From assembly GCF_002076895.1 (NCBI RefSeq), contig NZ_CP020465.1, forward strand, positions 2,542,001-2,606,000: a stretch of DNA of 64,000 nucleotides, given 5' to 3'. Position 1 is the stretch's first letter, and each line of letters starts with the position of its first letter. The notes under the pieces are model-generated. The model was not told the DNA's origin, made no database searches, and saw nothing but the letters and a program-made list of their open reading frames with translations. Below, one piece after another: positions 1 to 7,518 of the stretch. Source of the DNA: Cognaticolwellia beringensis. GTDB taxonomy: Bacteria; Pseudomonadota; Gammaproteobacteria; Enterobacterales; Alteromonadaceae. A program made the position numbers and the translations under genes.

Positions 1-318
1 GCTCTGTAAGTCACTTTGATTTTTATGATGTCATTATCCTCCTTACCTATCTTAATAGAAGGGGGGAGGTATTAGGGGTCTGTATTGTCACAGCGATTGC
101 ATCGTTCCATGATTTATATAAAAACCGTACTTTTCAAATGTTCAATTTTTATTTTTAATCCTATTTAAGCTTCCCATTCTGGACACTTTTTAAAAAGCTT
201 AATGAATATTAGGTCAATCATTTCAACTTTGCTGATTTAATATTTAAACTAAAAAGCAGCCTATAGAATACTGCTTTGTGCCAGAAGCAGGTGGTGGCAA
301 CCTTAATCTCCTGTATGC
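1..318. other. Intergenic, left edge
   Basis: No gene with coding character is seen. The stretch carries TAAGTCACTTTG at 7-18 and CTCCTTACCTATC-type sequence near 39-62, which resemble the sites repeated at 1613-1857 upstream of the ParB-like gene, so it may hold another control region of the accessory segment cut by the window edge. Confidence 0.4.
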
Positions 319-621
319 TTACTTACATTTGTATGCTTTACCAAACGCTGAGGGTGAATAACCTCCAGATATATTTGACCAAACAATATGAGTCGCACCC
401 AAATCAGATGCCTTTTCTAAAGCTTCATTTTTGGAGTTTTGCATTCCTTGGCTTGATGCGAGCCCACCCCATCCAGATGAGCCATGAACATCACCTAAAA
501 AGACACAGCCCATGATCATTGATTCATCAGCTGACTGAACTTTTAAAGCAGAATTACTTAGACTTGATGAGCATCCCAACGTAAAACAACATATTAGGAT
601 CGTGAGTATTAAGACCTTCAA
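319..621 (-). CDS. Small lipoprotein, DUF4156/YjeI-like
   Basis: A 100-residue exported protein with a hydrophobic signal segment and lipobox FTLGC, so probably anchored in a membrane as a lipoprotein. The mature part has a short Cys-Gly-containing N-terminal strand, a Gly/Ser-rich middle, an alanine-rich helix with GATHIVW, and a C-terminal KAYKC. This arrangement matches the DUF4156 family that includes E. coli YjeI, whose function is not known. An in-frame ATG lies 24 bases upstream at 645, but AAGGAG sits inside that extension and is spaced six bases from a TTG at 621, giving MKVLILTI as a normal signal start, so TTG is preferred. The gene stands alone beside the resolvase and shows no operon partner. 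Confidence 0.7.
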   Translation of the reverse strand: MKVLILTILICCFTLGCSSSLSNSALKVQSADESMIMGCVFLGDVHGSSGWGGLASSQGMQNSKNEALEKASDLGATHIVWSNISGGYSPSAFGKAYKCK

Positions 622-1004
622 TAGAAACTCCTTATAGGTAAGCATAACAATTTATACTATCGACTAATTCTTATTTATGTAGTTTTAACAAATTACCTAA
701 GATATTACTATCACTAAGTTTTTTATAATATCAAAACAAAATTAAGCAGATAAAGGTGCGCGATTCTCTCATTTTCCTGAATATGTGAGCAAACAACACC
801 TCGAGCATCTAATTAACTATTATATTTAACCTAAAGACCTTAAAAACAAGAGAAGCCTAATTAAGTCAGTACCTACTGTCAGAAACTTAGGCATATAAAT
901 TAACAGTGTTACAAACCAAAAGATCAATGTTTTTGACACTCTAGTCTCTGCATGTCACAATCTCATAAGTTAATGACACCACTAAGCAGTATAGAGAGTT
1001 ACTT
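622..1004. other. Intergenic, divergent promoter region
   Basis: AT-rich spacer between the divergent lipoprotein and resolvase genes. It must carry both promoters, but no clear -35/-10 pair, operator or terminator stands out, and no coding stretch was seen. Confidence 0.4.
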
Positions 1005-1571
1005 ATGGCATCAATTGGATTCGCAAGGGTATCTACCCAACAACAAGACCTTACTTCACAGTTAGCTGCCTTAGACGCTTATGGATGCTCTAAAGTATTT
1101 CAGGGTAAGCACTCAGGGAAAGCTGACACTAACAAGCAAGCTCTAGAAGATTTAATTGATTATGTACGTTCTGGTGATGTTGTAGTGGTTACTAAGATGG
1201 ATAGACTAGGTCGTTCTCTATCACAAGTTTTAAGTACGCTTGATAGGCTAAAAACTAAAGGTGTAACCTTGGTTGCGATAGATCAGGGAATTGATACCAC
1301 CAGAGATGATCCAATGAGCAAGGCTATGGTTCAACTCCTAGGGATGTTTGCAGAGATGGAAAGAAACTTTATTGTCTCCCGTACCACTGAAGGTAAGAAT
1401 GCCTCTGGTAACTTTGGTGGGCGTAAGCCTAAGTTAACTAAAGTTCAAATAAACGAGGTACGTAATAAGCTAACGCAAGGGATCAGCAAAGTATTATTAA
1501 GTAAGGAATATGGGGTTTCTAGGTCTACTATATTAAACGTCAGTAGAAAAAGTGAAGAGAAAGAAAAGTAA
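1005..1571 (+). CDS. Serine recombinase, resolvase/invertase family
   Basis: A 188-residue small serine recombinase. The N-terminal catalytic domain has the nucleophile motif FARVSTQQQD (Ser about residue 10), the KMDRLGRS arginine motif near residue 65, and the long E-helix MFAEMERNFIVSRTTEG around 115-130. The C-terminal 45 residues form a short helix-turn-helix ending in YGVSRSTILNVSR. Length fits the Hin/TnpR class. Such enzymes resolve cointegrates or invert DNA at short sites. It precedes a ParB-like gene and lies in the same segment as a tyrosine integrase, so a role in maintaining or rearranging a mobile element is inferred. No flanking invertible segment was identified. Confidence 0.9.
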   Translation: MASIGFARVSTQQQDLTSQLAALDAYGCSKVFQGKHSGKADTNKQALEDLIDYVRSGDVVVVTKMDRLGRSLSQVLSTLDRLKTKGVTLVAIDQGIDTTRDDPMSKAMVQLLGMFAEMERNFIVSRTTEGKNASGNFGGRKPKLTKVQINEVRNKLTQGISKVLLSKEYGVSRSTILNVSRKSEEKEK

Positions 1572-1880
1572 ATCTAAACTATCAAAACCTGTAAAATATG
1601 CTTATTAAACTATTCTTAACCAATAGAAACTCATTATTAATACTCCCTGACCATAAGAAATAAATGATATTCCTAAAGGTAAACATTAGGTATCGTTAAG
1701 TAACTCTATGGTAGCAGTGCTTGTATTATAACTAATCTGCCTTATGAATCTTTAAGGGCTTCCTTAATGTAATCTCACTGATAGTAATACTCAAGAGAAT
1801 AATCATCATAGCAGTATCGTTAAGTCACTTTGTTTATCTCCCTTACCATTAGAAACTATAACTAAAGGATAAATAACAAA
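1572..1880. promoter_or_regulatory. Repeat-rich control region before ParB-like gene
   Basis: Three related 20-bp sequences in the same direction lie at 1613-1632, 1643-1662 and 1838-1857; the last reads CTCCCTTACCATTAGAAACT. A second motif, TATCGTTAAGT[A/C]ACT, occurs at 1691-1705 and 1815-1829. The 1838 copy ends 24 bases before the ParB-like start. A related copy lies upstream of the integrase on the other strand at 4543-4560, also with a nearby TATCG. The arrangement is iteron- or operator-like; the binding protein is unknown but the ParB-like protein or the resolvase are candidates. Confidence 0.5.
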
Positions 1881-3095
1881 ATGACTAAAGTTCTATTAAA
1901 CACAATTAACCTACAAGCACCAACTCAATTACGTGAAACTAAAGAGTCACAACTACACATTGAAGACCTAGCGTACTCATATATTGATACAGGTGAATTC
2001 ACTGAGTTACCTTGGGTAGGTCGTATCAACGGTGGTGATGTATTAGTACCTATTGATGGGTTCCATCGTTTACATGCTGTTGAGTGGTTGGCTTCAGACG
2101 AATACCAAGCATTACCAGATGCACCTTCAGTGGCACACCTTGACCTTACTCAGGTCGAAGTACGTATAACAACCTTTGCGACAATGACTGAAGCTATCAT
2201 AGCTGCTGCAGGTGTTAACTCGACTCACGGCATGAAACGTAAGAATGGTGACATTGGTAATGCTATTAAAGCAATACTTGAAGTTGAGCCTATGATGTTT
2301 ATGCACAATCCATACAAGCTTAACAAAGACGCTATTATGGCTGCTGTTAGGTGCAGTACAAGCCATTACTCTAGAGAGACCGCACAGATACGCAGAAACC
2401 TTGAAGGTCAGCGTGATCTTGATATTCAGCGTATGTTAGAAGAGGGTAAGTCACAGCGTGACATTGCAGGTTGTACTGGCTGTACTCAGTCAACAGTGGC
2501 ACGTATATCGAAGGAGCTACAGAAAGGGGCTGACTCTGTAGAGATGCACCATGTTGAATCCGACAATGATGAATCTGATGATGGTGAAGAAACACCTACA
2601 GTATTCACTCATATGACTTCAGTGACACCTGTAGAAGATCCGTGGGCTGACGCAGGTGGCTCAAATGAGCCAATTTCCCAAATGAGCCACTTAGAAACCT
2701 CAAGTGAGTCAAATGACCCAATGGTTCAAATGACTCAGTCAGATGAAACCTCAGGTGGCTCAAATGAGCCAATGTCCCAAATGAGCCACTTAGAAACCTC
2801 AAGTGTCCAAAAAGAGCCAATGTCCTTTTCTGGACAGTCAGGAACTTCTAATGACCAAAGTGTCCAGAAAAGCCCAATGAGCAAAACTGGACAGTCAGAA
2901 ACCTCAAGTGAGTCAAAAGAGCCAATGTCCCAAATGACTCAGTCAGAAACTTCTAATGACCAAACTAGCTCAAACGAGTCAATGGCTGTAATGGGATTAA
3001 AAAGTAACATAACAGATCATGATTTAATGAAATTTGCTGACGGCCTGTCCTCCTCACAGAAAAGGCTTCTATTAGAGTATCTTGGAGACTTTTAA
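1881..3095 (+). CDS. ParB-like DNA-binding protein with repetitive tail
   Basis: A 404-residue protein. Residues about 1-115 resemble a ParB/sulfiredoxin-type domain, with the GFHRLHAVEW motif (residues about 59-68) corresponding to the family's GxxR signature. Residues 115-215 are helical and include a helix-turn-helix-like segment, KSQRDIAGCTGCTQSTVARI. Residues about 225-370 are acidic then Ser/Met/Gln/Glu-rich and built of imperfect repeats of the type SNEPMSQMSHLETSS; the last 40 residues return to ordinary sequence. Start is supported by AAAGGAT upstream. Proteins of this kind are found on plasmids and integrative elements, where they control replication, partition or transcription. Its exact role here is not clear, and no ParA is adjacent. 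Confidence 0.65.
   Translation: MTKVLLNTINLQAPTQLRETKESQLHIEDLAYSYIDTGEFTELPWVGRINGGDVLVPIDGFHRLHAVEWLASDEYQALPDAPSVAHLDLTQVEVRITTFATMTEAIIAAAGVNSTHGMKRKNGDIGNAIKAILEVEPMMFMHNPYKLNKDAIMAAVRCSTSHYSRETAQIRRNLEGQRDLDIQRMLEEGKSQRDIAGCTGCTQSTVARISKELQKGADSVEMHHVESDNDESDDGEETPTVFTHMTSVTPVEDPWADAGGSNEPISQMSHLETSSESNDPMVQMTQSDETSGGSNEPMSQMSHLETSSVQKEPMSFSGQSGTSNDQSVQKSPMSKTGQSETSSESKEPMSQMTQSETSNDQTSSNESMAVMGLKSNITDHDLMKFADGLSSSQKRLLLEYLGDF
2654..2805 (+). repeat. In-gene direct repeat, 99-bp period
   Basis: Within the ParB-like gene, 2654-2706 and 2753-2805 are two 53-bp copies with one mismatch, spaced 99 bp (33 codons) apart. Shorter degenerate copies continue to about 2960. Each copy contains the near-palindrome GGCTCAAATGAGCC. 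The downstream copies swap in GTGTCCA/TGGACA words. Confidence 0.85.
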
Positions 3096-3143
3096 ATAAA
3101 TAGGTTATGACGAATTGCATTAATTATTCGTAACCCCAGAAAA

Positions 3144-3199
3144 CGATAAAATACCCAATGGCTATGTAATGATTTATTACAGCATTGGGTTTTTTATCG
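3144..3199. terminator. Rho-independent terminator, bidirectional
   Basis: ACCCAATG at 3153-3160 pairs with CATTGGGT at 3183-3190 and is followed by a T run; outer arms CGATAAAA (3144-3151) and TTTTATCG (3192-3199) extend the stem and provide the A/T tracts for both directions. It closes the ParB-like gene and, on the minus strand, lies 85 bases past the integrase stop. Confidence 0.8.
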
Positions 3200-3284
3200 C
3201 TTTTATTTGGTTTCTTCAAATGCCAGTGATCACACTGAATGAATTCAAGGTGAAAATTAATTATTACAGTTTATAAATGAATAA

Positions 3285-4487
3285 TTAAAGAAGCCATTCT
3301 ATTTCTATCTGGTCTGCTGTTTTGTTAACAGTTTTAGCTAAACGTTTTACATCATGTCTAGCATAATGACCAAAGCTCATTGTGGTTCCAGTTTTATGTC
3401 CTACTACGTGAGCCACATCAAACTCATTAAGCGAAGCTCTCTCGCTAGCTGTGATAAAGTGATTTCTTAATGAATGAAAAGAGCGTGTTGAATCCTCCGT
3501 AATTTCAGAAACTTTAAATCTAGAAAATACTCTTCCTGCAGCTTTAGTATCTAAGTTAAGTGGTAATTGAATGTCATCAACCTGAGGTGGAACTGGTATA
3601 ATACGTACTGCACTTTCTGTTTTCCCTTTGCGGATAACTAAGCACTTTATATCTTCAATAATTTCTACATCAGCTGTGCAAAGCTCGCTTAATCTAGCTC
3701 CAGTAAATAATCCAAGTCTAGCTAAGTCTCTAACAGAAGCAGGACATTCGTTAAGGATATGTTGCAACTGTGTCTTGCTAAATAGCTGTTTAGGCTTAGA
3801 CCCCTGACCTCTGTATTGACTTAAGTCATGATCACAAAAAGGACTCGTTTTAATCATGATTTCTCCCATTTGATAAGCATGAGTCCAAATAGATCTTAAC
3901 CGTGAAAGGTGAGCCACAATCGTTCCATGAGCGAACTCACAGCCTAGATGTTGAATGTATTCGACAACCTGTCGTTTGTTTAATTCCTTTAAAGGTATAT
4001 CGTCAATTGATAAGTAAATTAGAAATCTATTTAGACTGTTCTTTATTTTTGAGCTTGTGTCATGACTCATATTTGCTTTATGAGATAACAAACTATTAAG
4101 GCTTTCTTTAATTGTGATAGTAAACTGGTGGTCTACATTGCCATACACCTCTTGTCTATATGCAGCCTTGGCTATAGGGTTACGAGGTAAAACGTCATCA
4201 TAGTCTAGTGAGCATTCTTTATCTTTTAATGCGCCTGCATATGGGCGTAACTCTTCTAAATAGATCTTGAACTCAATACGTTCAGAGCTATAAGTACGCT
4301 GAAGTAGACCCGCAATCTCACCATTTATTTTATCTCGATGTAATCTCGCTTGCCTAATAGAACATGTACCTAAGCTTTTTGTTATGTGAGATTTACCTTG
4401 ATAACTACTTTGTAATGCTTTTGGTACTCTTCTGTTGTAAACCCATGTGTCGTGATGTTTTTTGAGGTACTGGTTATTAATGCTCAT
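3285..4487 (-). CDS. Tyrosine recombinase/integrase
   Basis: A 400-residue phage-type integrase. The N-terminal 45 residues (WVYNRRVPKALQSSY) match the arm-binding head found in DUF6538-type integrases, followed by a SAM-like core-binding domain at about 155-235. The catalytic domain shows the family residues: Arg in FTGARLSEL, HxxR as HSLRNHF, and His/Tyr in VVGHKTGTTMSFGHYARHD. AAGGAT six bases upstream supports the ATG. It is the strongest sign that 0.3-4.6 kb is an integrated element. The gene points away from the putative right edge; no matching att repeats were found in the window, so the element's left end may be outside it. Confidence 0.92.
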   Translation of the reverse strand: MSINNQYLKKHHDTWVYNRRVPKALQSSYQGKSHITKSLGTCSIRQARLHRDKINGEIAGLLQRTYSSERIEFKIYLEELRPYAGALKDKECSLDYDDVLPRNPIAKAAYRQEVYGNVDHQFTITIKESLNSLLSHKANMSHDTSSKIKNSLNRFLIYLSIDDIPLKELNKRQVVEYIQHLGCEFAHGTIVAHLSRLRSIWTHAYQMGEIMIKTSPFCDHDLSQYRGQGSKPKQLFSKTQLQHILNECPASVRDLARLGLFTGARLSELCTADVEIIEDIKCLVIRKGKTESAVRIIPVPPQVDDIQLPLNLDTKAAGRVFSRFKVSEITEDSTRSFHSLRNHFITASERASLNEFDVAHVVGHKTGTTMSFGHYARHDVKRLAKTVNKTADQIEIEWLL

Positions 4488-4542
4488 TATTTATCCTTAT
4501 GTGATTTGTGGTACGGAATGTGTCACGTTTTGTTGCTTACAT

Positions 4543-4560
4543 CCCTCTAATGGTAAGGGA
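4543..4560 (-). promoter_or_regulatory. Shared control site upstream of integrase
   Basis: On the minus strand TCCCTTACCATTAGA matches 15 bases of the site at 1840-1854 upstream of the ParB-like gene, and TATCG lies just upstream (4566-4570) as it does there. Both genes also share an AAGGATAAATA ribosome-binding region. This suggests one regulator acts on both genes. Confidence 0.5.
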
Positions 4561-4618
4561 CACAGCGATACATAAGGATTCTGGGTACTTTGATGTAATT
4601 TATGCTTGATTAAATTGC

Positions 4619-4686
4619 CGCTAACGTCGTTGTTTATTCGCTCGTATAGAAAATACTATGCGTCGCTCTAAACGCCTTGTTAGTGA
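4619..4686 (-). other. attC-like imperfect hairpin
   Basis: Read on the minus strand the segment starts CTAACAAGGCGTTTAGAGCG and ends with CGACGTTAG; terminal CTAAC/GTTAG are complementary, GTTTA/TAAAC follow inside, and an inner stem CGCATAG/CTATACG (one G-T pair) has a short AT-rich loop. Integron recombination sites have this terminal CTAAC/GTTAG layout and an AACAA-GCGTTTA-like left arm. The orientation would place the minus-strand membrane gene at 4931-5374 in the usual cassette position. The seven-base core sites are not fully canonical and no intI is present, so this is tentative. Confidence 0.3.
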
Positions 4687-4733
4687 AAATTTACTCGGCG
4701 CATAAATAGCATTGCTGTTTATAGCTCAACATT

Positions 4734-4768
4734 AAAAAAGCCCGAATAGCAATATTCGGGCTTTTTTA
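4734..4768. terminator. Rho-independent terminator, bidirectional
   Basis: AAAAAAGCCCGAAT pairs with ATTCGGGCTTTTTT around a six-base loop. It serves the minus-strand membrane protein gene upstream of it. A close sequence copy sits at 7218-7246. Confidence 0.85.
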
Positions 4769-4930
4769 TTGGCAATAAATTAATATTCACTTTCGAAGTT
4801 AGTTAGATAGCAGTTATTACAGGTTGGATTAACTGAGTTTTTTATCAGCTGTTTAAAATTTTTGATTTTATGTTTAAGCTAACAGCATCAGCAAGCTAAT
4901 TAGCTGTGGTAGCTTGGCCTATTAGTCGTG

Positions 4931-5374
4931 TTATAATTCAGTGGTTGTGCAAGCTTCAATTGTCGGCCAGTTCCATGCATACCAAACAATCGCTACTGAA
5001 ATTAAAACCTCTATTGCGGTTAAAAATAGGTAAAACACCCAAGTTTCTGTCAAATTAGTTGCAATAAGCATAATGATATAAAGCGTGCTCAGTATTATAT
5101 TCAGCCAACGATTGATTTTAGGCTTAACCACTAAGGTAAAAAATATCATCACACTGGGTATTGCCATCAATAAAGCCACGGCAAAAAACTGTAATTGTGT
5201 TTCAGTTGTCGCCTTAACTTCCATCGCTTTTGCTAATATGCCAGGTACATAAATCTGTATATAGTCGCCATAGACATAACAAAACATAACCGCTATCCAA
5301 AGCGCCGAAATTTTCAATTTGACGTTTATTTGAAAGTCTTCAAAAACTGTTTCTGTACTATTTATAGAACTCAT
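4931..5374 (-). CDS. Four-helix inner-membrane protein, DUF6326-like
   Basis: A 147-residue protein with four predicted membrane helices (about residues 22-42, 66-90, 95-115 and 118-140) and no obvious catalytic motif. It resembles the uncharacterised DUF6326 family, some members of which are seen near transporters. An ATG at 5386 is possible, but GGAG within that extension is correctly spaced from the ATG at 5374, so the shorter form is taken. It is a single gene divergent from the AraC-type regulator, which could control it. It could be a gene cassette if the downstream attC-like element is real. Function unknown. Confidence 0.65.
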   Translation of the reverse strand: MSSINSTETVFEDFQINVKLKISALWIAVMFCYVYGDYIQIYVPGILAKAMEVKATTETQLQFFAVALLMAIPSVMIFFTLVVKPKINRWLNIILSTLYIIMLIATNLTETWVFYLFLTAIEVLISVAIVWYAWNWPTIEACTTTEL

Positions 5375-5656
5375 TTGTAACTCCATTTCTCAATATGTTA
5401 TGGCACTGTCGAACAGGCAAAAGTGTTAGTTAAAAGTATTAGTGAAGGACAATACCAAGGTTTTTATTAATACTTCCTCAATGACAAGATAACTAAGCGG
5501 CGTTATTGCAACTTGTCCTTGATTGATTAAATAATAGGTTTTATAAGAGCTTATGTCGTCCGAGACTAGAAGCGCGGACACTTTTTTAGGTGTATTTGTA
5601 GATAATGAGGTAGAATTAAACGCTTAAATATTCAAGTGTGTAAAAAGGTATTAAAT

Positions 5657-6853
5657 TTGACAGACCCTGTCGTAATGATTATCAGCATGGTTATGCTAGG
5701 ACAGATATTATTAAGCGTTCCTATTCTTCTGAGCCGAGCAATGAAGTCTGTAATTTTTTTACCTTTAGCAATATTCTTACTTGCCAATAGCACTATTGCA
5801 CTGGTGCCAATTGTTAATGCTCAATTTCCTGACTTGAGTCAACTGTATAGTGCGATAGTTTTTCCTACTCTTTTTTTGTTGTGTCCCTGCTTATGGTTTT
5901 ATATTGAAGGGATCACCGCTGAAAAACCTTGGAAGCTAAACAAAAAGCAAACCCTCCATTTTGTTTTGTTCTGGCCTGCTCTTATTGTTGGTGTAATGAT
6001 CATGTTTTTACCAAAAGACATGTATACAGATATATTTATTAACGATATTGATGTGGTTGCCCCTTTAGCTATCGTCACCGCTATAGGTTTATTGGTTATG
6101 ATGATGCTCTGGCTTGGTCAATGTGTATATATCGCTTTTCGTATTATTTACCGTTTGGTTGATTATCGAAAACAGTTGAAAAATGTGTTCTCTAATCATG
6201 ACGATAAATCACTTAACTGGATGAACTGGCTACTATTCATTGCTATTAGTACTTGGTTGTTTTCTTTGGTTACGGTGTTTTCTTCAAACCTATTTGATAA
6301 TTTCTTATTTAATATAAGAACTGATAGTTTGCTGTCACTGCTGTTGGTATGGAGCTTGGCTCACTTTGGCTTGCAGCAAAAACCAGTTTTTACTGACTAT
6401 AGTGAAAGTGAAAGCGTCGATATTGCTGCTCAAAATACAGAAGCTCCAAAGAATGAGGACGTTACTGTCAGAAGTCCTCCAATGAAGTATCAACGTTCAG
6501 CGCTAGATAATGAGCAATCCAATCGTATTGCAGATAAAATTAATAACATTATGAGCAAAGAGACGTTATATTTAGATTCAAATCTGTCACTGCAAAAACT
6601 CGCTAACCATTTAGCTATCTCGCCTAATTATATCTCACAAACACTGAATGAAACGCTATGCACAAACTTTTTTGATTTCATCAATAAGTGGCGCATTGAA
6701 GCAGCGAAGCCGAAAATATTAGCTAATAAAGACTCAGTACTTACCATCGCACTTGAAGTTGGATTTAACGCGAGATCTTCTTTTTATAAAGCCTTTAAAC
6801 AAGAAACAGGGCAAACCCCAAGTGAGTTTCGTAAGCAAGATAGTTCACATTGA
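5657..6853 (+). CDS. AraC-family regulator with N-terminal membrane domain
   Basis: About 398 residues. The first 240 contain seven predicted membrane helices, then a charged linker (residues about 245-290), then a C-terminal AraC/XylS DNA-binding domain with both helix-turn-helix units (LSLQKLANHLAISPNYISQ and VLTIALEVGFNARSSFYKAF) and the family ending QTPSEFR. This 7TM-HTH_18 design is common in Alteromonadales and Bacteroidetes and is thought to sense a signal at the membrane. The frame opens at a GTG at 5636 without a ribosome site; AAAAAGG spaced to the TTG at 5657 makes that more likely, with ATG a few codons later as another option. Its target is unknown; the adjacent divergent membrane gene and the ABC pair are candidates. 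Confidence 0.8.
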   Translation: MTDPVVMIISMVMLGQILLSVPILLSRAMKSVIFLPLAIFLLANSTIALVPIVNAQFPDLSQLYSAIVFPTLFLLCPCLWFYIEGITAEKPWKLNKKQTLHFVLFWPALIVGVMIMFLPKDMYTDIFINDIDVVAPLAIVTAIGLLVMMMLWLGQCVYIAFRIIYRLVDYRKQLKNVFSNHDDKSLNWMNWLLFIAISTWLFSLVTVFSSNLFDNFLFNIRTDSLLSLLLVWSLAHFGLQQKPVFTDYSESESVDIAAQNTEAPKNEDVTVRSPPMKYQRSALDNEQSNRIADKINNIMSKETLYLDSNLSLQKLANHLAISPNYISQTLNETLCTNFFDFINKWRIEAAKPKILANKDSVLTIALEVGFNARSSFYKAFKQETGQTPSEFRKQDSSH

Positions 6854-7129
6854 AAATCACTAATTAGGCGCACTCGTTAACTTATAGAGCTTAACGAGTA
6901 CTTCTGATAAGAGTAACTGAATATTCCGGCAATGGAAAAGCTGTTTTATTGAAGAGTGACTGATATATAAGTGATGTAAGTCAATTAGATAAGGGAAAGC
7001 TGGCATCAATTTCAATATAAAACGCTCCTAAATTTTATTATTTTGTTGGAATTCTAACGGTTATTTTAAGTGCTTGAAAGTTAAGGGTATATAGTGGAGT
7101 TTCAGTAATACTTCCCATTATACTATTTT

Positions 7130-7174
7130 AATAAAAACAAGTAGATAAGCTCTGTATGGGCAGTATGATGCAAT
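7130..7174 (+). repeat. 45-bp dispersed repeat, copy 1
   Basis: Begins AATAAAAACAAGTAGATAAG and matches 10505-10549 at 43 of 45 positions. Both copies are followed within about 75 bases by a hairpin and then a terminator, as would be expected of paralogous small RNA genes or of a mobile non-coding repeat. Confidence 0.85.
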
Positions 7175-7217
7175 AGAGTCTTAACTCTAAAGCCTACAGT
7201 TCAATTCATTTAAACGA

Positions 7218-7246
7218 AAGCCCGAATAGCAATGTTCGGGCTTTGT
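7218..7246. terminator. Rho-independent terminator
   Basis: AAAGCCCGAAT/ATTCGGGCTTT hairpin, nearly identical to that at 4734-4768 including the loop. It lies 270 bases past the ABC permease stop on the minus strand and follows the 45-bp repeat on the plus strand, so it may end either transcript. Confidence 0.8.
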
Positions 7247-7518
7247 TATTAGCTATTTATGAATATATAATAACAGTTTTGATATGTATTAATTGTGAAC
7301 AAAGCGAAAGCTATCTTCCAGTCAAACCTATTACATGCTTCACAGCTTATTCCCGCCGTTCGTAAATTTCCTATAAGGGGCTGTTATTGACTTATCCTAC
7401 ATTAGTCGTTACATGAAAAATTCTCGCTTATCGCGTAAAGAAAAGTTAATTCATCAAACAATTCAATGTATCTACTACAAGCAAAGAGATCTACAACTAA
7501 CCCTACTATATACATAGA

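Larger units (their letters stand above)
4488..4930. other. Intergenic with integrase control site, attC-like hairpin and terminator
   Basis: From left to right: the integrase promoter region with the shared site at 4543-4560, the attC-like structure at 4619-4686, and a strong hairpin at 4734-4768. No further coding sequence seen. Confidence 0.5.
6854..7518. other. Intergenic with repeated element and terminator
   Basis: Holds the first copy of a 45-bp element (7130-7174), a small hairpin TAGAGT/ACTCTA at 7174-7189, and the terminator at 7218-7246. TATACT just before 7130 could act as a -10 box. No coding sequence seen. Confidence 0.5.

Noticed and set aside
276..515. 79-codon plus-strand frame
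   Set aside because: It lies antisense to the lipoprotein gene, which has a signal peptide, lipobox and ribosome site; the plus frame has none of these.
4488..4930. tRNA or direct repeat as attachment site of the integrase
   Set aside because: No cloverleaf or tRNA 3' end was found beside the integrase, and no long direct repeat pairs with the left part of the window.
5559..5590. GTCCG/CGGAC hairpin followed by T-run as a terminator
   Set aside because: The stem is only five pairs with an 11-base loop and lies in the divergent promoter region, where no transcript is expected to end.
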